Shown here: positions 5,906 to 10,984 of the stretch, piece by piece
Position numbering within the stretch: position 1 is the stretch's first letter
Layout of the letters: each line of letters opens with the position of its first letter
Assembly: GCA_026982215.1 (NCBI GenBank)
Contig: JALSHN010000355.1
Location: forward strand, 1 to 10,984
Reading direction: 5' to 3'
DNA: 10,984 bases
Source of the DNA: Gammaproteobacteria bacterium
Lineage (GTDB): Bacteria; Pseudomonadota; Gammaproteobacteria; S012-40
Notes under the pieces: generated by a model
Database searches by the model: none
What the model was told of the DNA's origin: nothing
What the model saw: only the letters and a program-made list of their open reading frames with translations
Position numbers and translations under genes: made by a program

Positions 5906-6736
5906 ATGCCCCGCAGTTTCAACCACAAGATCAAGCTCCACGGATTCAACAACCTCACCAAATCCTTGAGCTTCAACATCTACGACATCTGTTACACCCA
6001 GACACCGCAACAACGGCGGGAATACATCGAATACATCGACGAGGAATACAACGCCGAACGGCTCACCCACATCCTCACCGAAGTGGCCCATCTCATCGGC
6101 GCCAACATCCTCAACGTCGCTCGTCAGGACTACGAGCCCCAAGGCGCCTCGGTGACCATGCTCATCTCCGAGGAACCGGTGAGCTCCGCTGCCCTGGCCG
6201 AGGAAGAAGCCAGGGAAGAGGCCCCCGGGCCGCTGCCCGAGACAGTGGTAGCTCACCTGGACAAAAGCCACATCACCGTCCACACCTACCCGGAGAGCCA
6301 CCCCCACAACGGCATCTCCACCTTCCGCGCCGACATCGATGTCTCCACCTGTGGGCGCATCTCACCGCTGCGGGCGTTGAACTTCCTCATCCACAGCTTC
6401 GACTCCGACATCGTCACCCTCGACTACCGGGTCCGCGGCTTCACCCGTGACGAAGACGGCACCAAGCACTTCATCGACCACACCATCAACTCCATCCAGA
6501 ACTTCATCGCCGAAGACACCAAGGCGCGCTACCAGATGATCGACGTCAACGTCTATCAAGAGAACATCTTCCACACCAAGATGCTGCTCAAGGCGTTTGA
6601 TCTGGACAATTACCTGTTCGGCATCTCGGAGAGCGACCTCGCCCCCGAGGAGGCCGAACGCATCCGCCGTGACCTGCGCCGCGAGATGCAAGAGATCTTC
6701 TACGGCCGCAACCTCCCCCAACTGGAAGAGGACTGA
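5906..6736 (+). CDS. speD: S-adenosylmethionine decarboxylase proenzyme
   Basis: This 276-residue protein is strongly similar to the E. coli-type SpeD (264 residues). It decarboxylates S-adenosylmethionine to provide the aminopropyl donor for spermidine. The proenzyme cleaves itself: the motif LDKSHITVHTYPE places cleavage between Lys120 and Ser121, with Ser121 becoming the pyruvoyl group. The conserved STCGRISPLRALN segment holds the catalytic cysteine at residue 149. The stretches LHGFNNLTKSLSF near the start and NVYQENIFHTKMLLK near the end are family hallmarks. A short acidic Ala/Glu-rich insert (about residues 95-106) lies just before the cleavage region. speE does not follow; the gene instead converges on coq7 with 7 bases between the stop codons and no visible terminator. 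Confidence 0.97.
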   Translation: MPRSFNHKIKLHGFNNLTKSLSFNIYDICYTQTPQQRREYIEYIDEEYNAERLTHILTEVAHLIGANILNVARQDYEPQGASVTMLISEEPVSSAALAEEEAREEAPGPLPETVVAHLDKSHITVHTYPESHPHNGISTFRADIDVSTCGRISPLRALNFLIHSFDSDIVTLDYRVRGFTRDEDGTKHFIDHTINSIQNFIAEDTKARYQMIDVNVYQENIFHTKMLLKAFDLDNYLFGISESDLAPEEAERIRRDLRREMQEIFYGRNLPQLEED

Positions 6737-6743
6737 AAAACCC

Positions 6744-7388
6744 TCAGAGGCGATAGGCGGTGGTGGTCATGATTCGGGAAGTGAGGCGCATCAGACCGCG
6801 TACCGGCCGAGGCAATTCCGCCGCCCCCGCCGCCCGGGCCGTCTCGGCATGATGAATCTCATCCTCACGCATCTGCTCGAGGATCTTTCGGCTGCGCTCA
6901 TCCTGCTGCGGCAAGGCCTCCAGATGGGAATCCAGATGCCGCTCCACCTGCCGCTCGGTCTCCACCACGAACCCCAGACTCCAGCGATCCCCCACCCAAC
7001 CGGCGAAGGCCCCAATGGCCAATGAGCCACCGTACCACAAGGGATTGAGCACACTGGGACGCCCACCCAACTCCTCCAAGCGCCGCTCGCACCAATCCAG
7101 ATGATCGTTCTCCTCCAGGGCCGCCCGCTCCATCTGCGCCCGCACCTCAGGCAGCTCGGCGGTCAACGCCTGGCCCTGATAGAGCCCCTGGGCGGAGATC
7201 TCCCCGGCGTGATTGACCCGCATCAAACCAATGACGTGACGCCGTTCCCGTTCGCTCAACTCCGCCTCCGCCACCCCCTCGGCGGGATAGGGGCGCTCCG
7301 TGGTGGGCGGTGGCGCCGCCAGGGTCCGCAGCCCCTGGTCCACGGTCATCAACAAACGATCCAACAGGGAATAACTGCGCGCAGTCAC
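6744..7388 (-). CDS. coq7: 3-demethoxyubiquinol 3-hydroxylase (Coq7 family)
   Basis: This 214-residue protein belongs to the Coq7 di-iron hydroxylases, which add the last ring hydroxyl in ubiquinone synthesis using oxygen. Di-iron ligands are visible in GLMRVNHAGEISAQGLYQGQ (Glu63), LEENDHLDW (Glu93 and His96), ETERQVE (143-149, one glutamate of which should be a ligand) and EDEIHHAET (Glu177 and His180). The length is typical of the bacterial form. The start codon is GTG at 7388, with the strong Shine-Dalgarno sequence GAGGTGGA before it. This GTG overlaps the stop of the upstream iron-sulfur gene in GTGA, so translation is probably coupled. E. coli uses the flavoprotein UbiF at this step instead. 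The presence of Coq7 implies that the organism uses oxygen at least sometimes. Confidence 0.95.
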   Translation of the reverse strand: MTARSYSLLDRLLMTVDQGLRTLAAPPPTTERPYPAEGVAEAELSERERRHVIGLMRVNHAGEISAQGLYQGQALTAELPEVRAQMERAALEENDHLDWCERRLEELGGRPSVLNPLWYGGSLAIGAFAGWVGDRWSLGFVVETERQVERHLDSHLEALPQQDERSRKILEQMREDEIHHAETARAAGAAELPRPVRGLMRLTSRIMTTTAYRL

Positions 7389-8569
7389 GACTCCACCTCA
7401 TCGATGCGTTGTTCGATCAAGGCTAGCGGATGGAGCAAGCGGATGTCCATCCGCTCCAGGCCCGGTGCCAGATGCAACCGGCAGCCCACATTACTGGTCA
7501 CCGCCACATCCACCTGCAATTTCCGCAACGCAGCCACCCAGCGCTCGCGCAACCGCTCCGCCTGCTCCGGTTCATGGAGCAGGCGCCCCCCCCCGGCGCC
7601 ACAACAAGAGAGGCCGGCCTCCCAGGTCACGACCTCCACCCCCGGCAGGGCCTCCAACAGGCGGCGATAGAGCGCCGGCTGGCGCCAGACGAAGGCCTGG
7701 GAACACGGCACATGCAATGCCACCCGCAACGGCGCGTCGCGCCAGCGCACCGGCAAGGATTCGATATCGATCAAACTCCCCGCCTCGCACACCCGGTTCG
7801 CGAATGCCGCCCCCGCCTCACCCAGCACCGCGCCATATTCCCGCAGATGGGCGGAACAGCCGGTGGCCGCGGTCACCACCGGCCCCTCCCCCGTCAAGGC
7901 CTCCAACAGACGCTCCGCCAACCTGCGGCCCTCGCCCTCCCGCCCCTCATGCCAGGCCAGGGCCCCGCAACACCCCTGGGAAGGGGGCACCCGCACGGCA
8001 TAACCCGCCAGACGCAACAGGCGCACCGTGGCCACCAAGGTATCCCGGTCCCATAAGGAAGCCACGCACCCCAGGAACAAGGTCACCTCCCCCCGGAACG
8101 GCCCCTGGGCTGGATAACGCCTCGCCCAACGCCCCTGGGGAGGCAACAGGGGCGGTCTGCCCACCCCAGGCAGGGCCGGCAAGGCATGAAGGCGCCGGCC
8201 CAAGCGCAGCAAGGGACCCAACCGTCGCCACCACCTTACCCCTGCGGCAAAGCGATCCACCCATGTCGGCGCCGAGGGCGCGAAACGGGCACGCACCCCG
8301 TCGAGCAAGGGCCCATAGGCCACCCCCGACGGGCACACGGCCTCACAAGCCCGACACCCGAGGCAATGATCCAGATGCTCCCGCCAGCGCTCCCCCACCG
8401 TCTCGCCAGCCAGCAGGGCCTGCATCATCACCACCCGCCCCCGCGGTGATTCCCCTTCTTCCTTATATAAGTGATAAGTGGGACAGACGCGGGAACACAT
8501 CCCGCACAGCACACACTGCCCTGCCGCCTCGGCCCAGTCTTGCCCTTGTGGATCCTTTGATCTCGTCAT
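7385..8569 (-). CDS. glcF: Glycolate oxidase iron-sulfur subunit-like protein (GlcF family)
   Basis: This 394-residue protein has the layout of GlcF and related CCG-domain iron-sulfur proteins. Two ferredoxin-type [4Fe-4S] motifs come first: Cys19, 22, 25, 29 (QCVLCGMCSRVCP) and Cys69, 72, 75, 79 (CLGCRACEAVCP). Two CCG (cysteine-rich) domains follow: Cys168 with Cys200-Cys201 (QGCCGALAWHEG), and Cys289 with Cys322-Cys323 (SCCGAGGG), plus Cys238 and Cys363. Length matches GlcF (about 400). In the known enzyme, GlcF passes electrons from the GlcD/GlcE flavoproteins towards quinones at the membrane. No glcD or glcE lies beside it, so its partner is elsewhere or it serves a different dehydrogenase. 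The ATG at 8569 is the only plausible start; AAGGG abuts it too closely to be an ideal Shine-Dalgarno sequence. Confidence 0.85.
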   Translation of the reverse strand: MTRSKDPQGQDWAEAAGQCVLCGMCSRVCPTYHLYKEEGESPRGRVVMMQALLAGETVGERWREHLDHCLGCRACEAVCPSGVAYGPLLDGVRARFAPSAPTWVDRFAAGVRWWRRLGPLLRLGRRLHALPALPGVGRPPLLPPQGRWARRYPAQGPFRGEVTLFLGCVASLWDRDTLVATVRLLRLAGYAVRVPPSQGCCGALAWHEGREGEGRRLAERLLEALTGEGPVVTAATGCSAHLREYGAVLGEAGAAFANRVCEAGSLIDIESLPVRWRDAPLRVALHVPCSQAFVWRQPALYRRLLEALPGVEVVTWEAGLSCCGAGGGRLLHEPEQAERLRERWVAALRKLQVDVAVTSNVGCRLHLAPGLERMDIRLLHPLALIEQRIDEVES

Positions 8570-8596
8570 CCCTTAAGGATACCCCGATCAGCATAG

Positions 8597-8626
8597 TTGC
8601 AATTTAGAACAATCTAATATTAGAAT
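8597..8626 (+). promoter_or_regulatory. Candidate plus-strand promoter upstream of an intrinsic terminator
   Basis: TTGCAA (8597-8602) and TAGAAT (8621-8626), 18 bases apart, match the -35 at 4 of 6 and the -10 at 5 of 6 positions. They lie in a conspicuously AT-rich patch (about 8593-8630) between the divergent iron-sulfur gene and rplM. Transcription would start near 8633 and reach the terminator at 8682-8708, giving a transcript of about 75 bases. It could equally be a second, attenuated promoter for rplM. Confidence 0.4.
8613..8624. repeat. Perfect 12-base palindrome in the divergent promoter region
   Basis: TCTAATATTAGA reads the same on both strands. Part of it recurs just upstream as TTAGA (8604-8608), which forms a second inverted pair with TCTAA (8613-8617). 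It overlaps the candidate -10 at 8621-8626, so it looks like an operator, though the regulator is unknown. Confidence 0.5.
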
Positions 8627-8681
8627 AATACCCTCCCTATGTTGGGTCTTACCCCCCACCCTCCCTGAGGTGGATTTACGC

Positions 8682-8708
8682 GGCCGGCTCAGCCCGGCCT
8701 TCTTTTTT
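8682..8708 (+). terminator. Intrinsic terminator upstream of the rplM promoter
   Basis: GGCCGG (8682-8687) pairs with CCGGCC (8694-8699) around a six-base loop and is followed by TTCTTTTTT (8700-8708). It only reads as a terminator on the plus strand, yet the nearest upstream plus-strand gene, speD, ends almost 2 kb away. It must therefore end a short local transcript, or protect rplM from antisense read-through. Confidence 0.8.
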
Positions 8709-8712
8709 CCTA

Positions 8713-8741
8713 TTGACAGCACCTCGCCGCCTGCGTAGGAT
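8713..8741 (+). promoter_or_regulatory. Sigma-70 promoter for rplM-rpsI
   Basis: A perfect -35 TTGACA (8713-8718) and a -10 TAGGAT (8736-8741, 4 of 6) are spaced by exactly 17 bases. The expected start near 8748 gives a leader of about 40 bases before the rplM ATG. The -35 lies five bases after the T-tract of the upstream terminator. Confidence 0.75.
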
Positions 8742-8787
8742 TTAGCGCCTTTTCCGAAGCAGCACTGGCTCAGGAAGCACCCAATCC

Positions 8788-9216
8788 ATGAAAACCTACA
8801 GCGCAAAACCCGATTCCGTGCAGCGGGAGTGGTACGTGGTCGATGCCAGCGGCAAGACCCTGGGCCGCCTCGCCAGCGAGATCGCCCGCCGTCTGCGTGG
8901 CAAGCACAAACCCGAATACACCCCCCACGTGGACACCGGCGACTACATCATCGTCATCAACGCCGAGAAGGTCCGGGTCACCGGGCGCAAGGCGCAGGAC
9001 AAGATGTACCATCATCACACCGGTTATCCCGGTGGCCTGAAAAGCACCAATTTCGAGAAGCTCATCCAAGAGCACCCTGAGCGGGTCATTCAAAAGGCGG
9101 TCAAGGGCATGCTGCCCAAGAACCCCCTGGGACGGGCGATGTTCCGCAAACTGAAGGTCTATGCCGGCAGCGAGCACCGCCACGCGGCGCAGCAGCCCAA
9201 GACCCTGGACATCTAA
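8788..9216 (+). CDS. rplM: 50S ribosomal protein L13
   Basis: At 142 residues this protein has exactly the length of E. coli L13 and is similar throughout. Conserved segments include REWYVVDASGKTLGRLASEIA (13-33), the RRLRGKHKPEYTPHVDTGDYI block starting near residue 34, GMLPKNPLGRAMFRKLKVYAG towards the end, and the C-terminus HAAQQPKTLDI. L13 is an early assembly protein of the large ribosomal subunit and binds 23S rRNA. The ATG at 8788 gives the canonical N-terminus MKTYSAKP; AGGAAG lies somewhat far upstream (about 12 bases). rpsI follows after 20 bases, the usual rplM-rpsI pair. The promoter is the TTGACA/TAGGAT pair upstream. Confidence 0.98.
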   Translation: MKTYSAKPDSVQREWYVVDASGKTLGRLASEIARRLRGKHKPEYTPHVDTGDYIIVINAEKVRVTGRKAQDKMYHHHTGYPGGLKSTNFEKLIQEHPERVIQKAVKGMLPKNPLGRAMFRKLKVYAGSEHRHAAQQPKTLDI

Positions 9217-9236
9217 AACACAACGGGATTCAGGTT

Positions 9237-9629
9237 ATGGCACAGCAGTACTACTACGGCACCGGGCGACGCAAGAGCTCCTCCGCGCGGGTGTTCATGA
9301 AGCGTGGCAGCGGCAACATCATCGTCAACGGCCGCCCGTTGGATCAGTATTTCGGGCGCGAGACCGCACGCATGGTGGTCCGTCAGCCGCTGGAGCTGGT
9401 GGACGCCGCCGACGGCTTCGACATCAAGGTGACCGTGCGCGGCGGCGGCATCACCGGCCAGGCCGGCGCCATCCGCCACGGCATCACCCGGGCACTCATC
9501 GCCTACGACGAGACCCTCAAGCGCCCCCTGCGCCAGGCTGGTTTCGTCACCCGCGACGCCCGCAAGGTGGAACGCAAGAAGGTCGGGCTGCACAAGGCAC
9601 GTCGCGCGCCACAATACTCCAAGCGTTGA
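9237..9629 (+). CDS. rpsI: 30S ribosomal protein S9
   Basis: This 130-residue protein has the same length as E. coli S9. The start YYYGTGRRKSSSARVF, the central QYFGRETARMVVRQPLELVD, the segment GGGITGQAGAIRHGITRAL and the C-terminus RRAPQYSKR all match the family. The extreme C-terminal SKR tail reaches the ribosomal P site and contacts the peptidyl-tRNA anticodon stem. The gene follows rplM by 20 bases with no promoter between. A tRNA-Gln gene begins only 11 bases after its stop and a strong terminator lies beyond that, so all three are probably on one transcript. Confidence 0.98.
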   Translation: MAQQYYYGTGRRKSSSARVFMKRGSGNIIVNGRPLDQYFGRETARMVVRQPLELVDAADGFDIKVTVRGGGITGQAGAIRHGITRALIAYDETLKRPLRQAGFVTRDARKVERKKVGLHKARRAPQYSKR

Positions 9630-9640
9630 TCGGTTTTTCT

Positions 9641-9714
9641 TGGGGGATCGTCTAACGGCAGGACAGCGGACTCTGACTCCGTCAATCTAGGTTCGAATCC
9701 TAGTCCCCCAGCCA
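9641..9714 (+). tRNA. tRNA-Gln (anticodon CUG)
   Basis: The 74 bases fold into a complete cloverleaf. The acceptor TGGGGGA pairs with TCCCCCA, the D stem GTC with GAC, and the anticodon stem GCGGA with TCCGT around the loop CTCTGAC. The T stem CTAGG pairs with CCTAG around TTCGAAT. The anticodon CTG (9673-9675) reads the CAG glutamine codon. The weak U1-A72 first pair and the discriminator G73 are glutamine identity features, and the 3' CCA is encoded. It lies 11 bases downstream of rpsI with no room for its own promoter, so it is probably processed from the ribosomal-protein transcript. Confidence 0.97.
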
Positions 9715-9722
9715 TCCCTATC

Positions 9723-9748
9723 AGGCGCCGCAAGGCGCCTTCTTTTTG
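9723..9748 (+). terminator. Intrinsic terminator after tRNA-Gln
   Basis: AGGCGCC (9723-9729) and GGCGCCT (9734-9740) form a perfect seven-pair stem around a GCAA tetraloop, followed by TTCTTTTTG. It begins nine bases after the tRNA CCA end and should close the rplM-rpsI-tRNA-Gln transcript. Confidence 0.93.
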
Positions 9749-9759
9749 TTCACCCTTCA

Positions 9760-9779
9760 GTGTTGCATCGACGCAACAC
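9760..9779. promoter_or_regulatory. Operator-like inverted repeat upstream of the porin gene
   Basis: GTGTTGC (9760-9766) and GCAACAC (9773-9779) are perfect inverted arms around ATCGAC. Counting the inner TCGA, the whole 20 bases are symmetric except for one A/C position. No T-tract follows, so it is not a terminator. Its left arm with adjacent bases, TGTTGCAT, recurs at 9803-9810 beside the candidate porin promoter. The regulator is not identifiable. Confidence 0.5.
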
Positions 9780-9804
9780 ACCAGAGACAAAAACAATTCA
9801 ACTG

Positions 9805-9831
9805 TTGCATTCAGCACGCAGGTTGTATAAA
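9805..9831 (+). promoter_or_regulatory. Candidate promoter for the porin gene
   Basis: TTGCAT (9805-9810) and the strong -10-like TATAAA (9826-9831, 5 of 6) lie 15 bases apart, shorter than ideal. This suggests an activator-dependent promoter or a different -35 register. A start near 9838 would give a leader of about 40 bases with GAGGGAG before the ATG. Confidence 0.5.
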
Positions 9832-9876
9832 ACTGCCCTTGGCCGTTTTTCGCCAAAACACAAGAGGGAGTTAAGG

Positions 9877-10857
9877 ATGAACAAGAAACTGACTGCTCTG
9901 GCCGTCGCCGCCGCGCTGGCCACCCCCGTCGCCGCCCAAGCCGCAGGCCCCAAGGTCTATGGCGTGCTCAACGTCTATGCCGCCAAGTTCGACAACGCCA
10001 ACGGTGGTGAGCTGCGACTGGATCACAACACCTCCGCCATCGGCGTCAAGGGCTCCATGGACCTGGATCACGGCCTGAAGGGCATCTACAAGCTAGAATT
10101 CCAGGCCGACCCCACCGAACGGGGCGGCAAAGCCTACACCTCCGGCGGCACGGTAAAGAACGCCATCATCGATCGTGACCAGTGGCTGGGGCTGTCCTCC
10201 AAGGAATACGGCACCGTGCGCATAGGCACCATGTCCACCAGCTACAAGTCCTCCGGTAAGACGGTGGATCCCCTCTACCGCACCCCGCTGGAAGGTCGTG
10301 GCTTCCTCGGCATCCAGTCCAAGCTGCACTCCGGTGCCGGCCCGGACCGCGGTCGTTCCACCAACACCGTGCGCTACGACTCCCCCCGTATCGCCGGCGC
10401 CAAGGTGGTGGCCAACTACCAGCTGAACGAAGGTGCCAGCAACACCATGGGCCTGGGCGTGCATTACAAGAACGGTCCCATCAAGGCCCACTTCGACTAC
10501 ATCAACTCCGGGCCGAAGAGCGCCACTGCCATGAAGTTCGGCGGCGGCTACTCCATGGGTGACATCAACGTCGGCGTGCAGTACGAAATCCTCGACGAGG
10601 CCCTGGGCTACGGCGGTGACATCCTGTTCGTCAACGCCGCCTATACCCTGGGCAAGACCGCCCTCATCCTCAGCTGGGGCTCCCAGGCTGAGTCCACCTC
10701 CGGCGCCAACGACGACCACACCGGTCTGGCCCTGGCCGTGGACCACAAGCTGGCCAAGAAGACCGACATCTACGCCGGCTATGGCACTACCTCCGGTGGC
10801 AGCGGCTACACTGGCGAAGACAGCGTCATCGCCGCCGGTCTGCGGATCAAGTTCTGA
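9877..10857 (+). CDS. Outer-membrane general porin (Gram-negative porin family)
   Basis: This 326-residue protein has a clear Sec signal peptide: MNKK, a hydrophobic Ala/Val/Leu stretch and a cleavage site after Ala-Gln-Ala (residue 22). The mature part begins near GPKVYGVLNVYAAKF, the usual first strand of trimeric general porins, and contains alternating-residue strands such as GLKGIYKLEFQ and YGTVRIGTMST. It ends in Gly-Leu-Arg-Ile-Lys-Phe, with the C-terminal phenylalanine that the BAM machinery recognises. The frame stays open upstream to 9760, but the start at 9877 is chosen for the signal peptide and the Shine-Dalgarno sequence GAGGGAG. The role is passive diffusion of small solutes across the outer membrane; selectivity is not predictable. 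It stands alone between two terminators with its own regulatory region. Confidence 0.93.
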   Translation: MNKKLTALAVAAALATPVAAQAAGPKVYGVLNVYAAKFDNANGGELRLDHNTSAIGVKGSMDLDHGLKGIYKLEFQADPTERGGKAYTSGGTVKNAIIDRDQWLGLSSKEYGTVRIGTMSTSYKSSGKTVDPLYRTPLEGRGFLGIQSKLHSGAGPDRGRSTNTVRYDSPRIAGAKVVANYQLNEGASNTMGLGVHYKNGPIKAHFDYINSGPKSATAMKFGGGYSMGDINVGVQYEILDEALGYGGDILFVNAAYTLGKTALILSWGSQAESTSGANDDHTGLALAVDHKLAKKTDIYAGYGTTSGGSGYTGEDSVIAAGLRIKF

Positions 10858-10883
10858 TCTCTCCGAGACTGCCGCGACAACAG

Positions 10884-10914
10884 ACGGGGCGTCCAGGCGC
10901 CCCGTTTTCTTTTT
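10884..10914 (+). terminator. Intrinsic terminator after the porin gene
   Basis: ACGGGGCG (10884-10891) pairs perfectly with CGCCCCGT (10898-10905) around TCCAGG, followed by TTTTCTTTTT. It lies 26 bases after the porin stop codon. Confidence 0.93.
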
Positions 10915-10932
10915 CCTCTCCGTTGTGCTGCA

Positions 10933-10984
10933 ATGTCCGACCTTTTCGATCGGAACTCACGAGCCCTCATGATGGAAAGACCCG
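10933..10984 (+). CDS. Possible start of an unidentified gene, cut by the window end
   Basis: From the ATG at 10933 the frame stays open to the end for 17 codons (MSDLFDRNSRALMMERP). Other in-frame ATGs are at 10969 and 10972. It begins 19 bases after the porin terminator. No Shine-Dalgarno sequence is visible, and codons such as TCA, CGA and AGA are unusual for this GC-rich window. I do not recognise a family from so short a peptide; it may be chance. Confidence 0.22.
   Translation, partial: MSDLFDRNSRALMMERP

Noticed and set aside
6733..6747. CTGA/TCAG inverted repeat spanning the speD and coq7 stop codons, considered as a bidirectional terminator
   Set aside because: The stem is only four pairs with no proper T-tract after it on either strand, so it is not a credible terminator.
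7465..8607. Long plus-strand open frame (380 codons) opposite the iron-sulfur gene
   Set aside because: Its peptide is dominated by Pro, Ala and Arg and has no family motif. The opposite strand encodes a protein with all the expected cysteine motifs, so this frame is a by-product of high GC content.
8639..8668. Tiny open frame (MLGLTPHPP) inside the possible small RNA upstream of rplM
   Set aside because: No ribosome-binding site, and it would start only about six bases after the predicted transcription start. Nine codons can easily arise by chance.
9760..9876. Upstream start for the porin giving 39 extra residues
   Set aside because: The extension is basic, would bury the signal peptide and has no Shine-Dalgarno sequence. 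The start at 9877 has a good ribosome-binding site and a normal signal sequence.
1..10984. CRISPR arrays, insertion sequences, prophage genes, defence or secretion systems
   Set aside because: No spaced direct repeats, transposase motifs or unexplained gene clusters are visible. Nearly all of the window is accounted for by conserved housekeeping genes.

Overview
The window is a compact, GC-rich stretch of chromosome that encodes mostly core metabolism. It looks like a gammaproteobacterium outside the enterics. The Crp, L13, S9 and SpeD proteins are close to their Escherichia coli counterparts. However, the trp genes are trpG-trpD-trpC with a separate, unfused trpC, the glycine dehydrogenase is of the split type (gcvPA), and a Coq7-type demethoxyubiquinone hydroxylase is present. 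This suits a Pseudomonas-like or Chromatiales-like (purple sulfur or sulfur-oxidising) lineage; I cannot name a genus. The order trpG-trpD-trpC-crp-osmC-speD-coq7 is, from memory, that of the Pseudomonas aeruginosa vfr region, here with one extra VOC gene.

Layout. Positions 1-1569 (minus strand) hold the glycine cleavage genes gcvT, gcvH and the first codons of gcvPA. They sit behind a well-formed tandem glycine riboswitch (about 1620-1786). Positions 1879-4324 (plus) hold trpG, trpD and trpC, with start and stop codons overlapping at both junctions. trpC meets the minus-strand crp gene tail to tail, and the two stop codons share the palindrome CTAG. crp (to 4998) is divergent from a plus-strand group of osmC/yhfA-like, VOC-family and speD genes (5074-6736). 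That group converges, with a 7-base gap, on a minus-strand pair: an iron-sulfur GlcF-like gene and coq7 (6744-8569), which overlap by GTGA. An AT-rich divergent intergenic region follows. It carries a candidate promoter, a perfect 12-base palindrome, an intrinsic terminator and then the rplM promoter. rplM, rpsI and tRNA-Gln(CUG) run to 9714 and end at a strong terminator. A general porin gene with its own regulatory region and terminator (9760-10914) closes the window. A possible new reading frame starts in the last 52 bases.

How the genes work together. The gcv genes break down glycine and feed one-carbon units to folate under direct glycine control. trpGDC supply anthranilate amidotransferase, phosphoribosyltransferase and indole-glycerol-phosphate synthase; trpE, trpF and trpBA are not here. 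SpeD provides decarboxylated S-adenosylmethionine for spermidine, but no speE lies beside it. Coq7 serves ubiquinone synthesis. I found no mobile element, CRISPR array, defence system or other clearly undescribed system. The observations worth a second look are regulatory: the riboswitch expression platform, the promoter-terminator unit upstream of rplM, and the repeated and palindromic boxes upstream of the porin.
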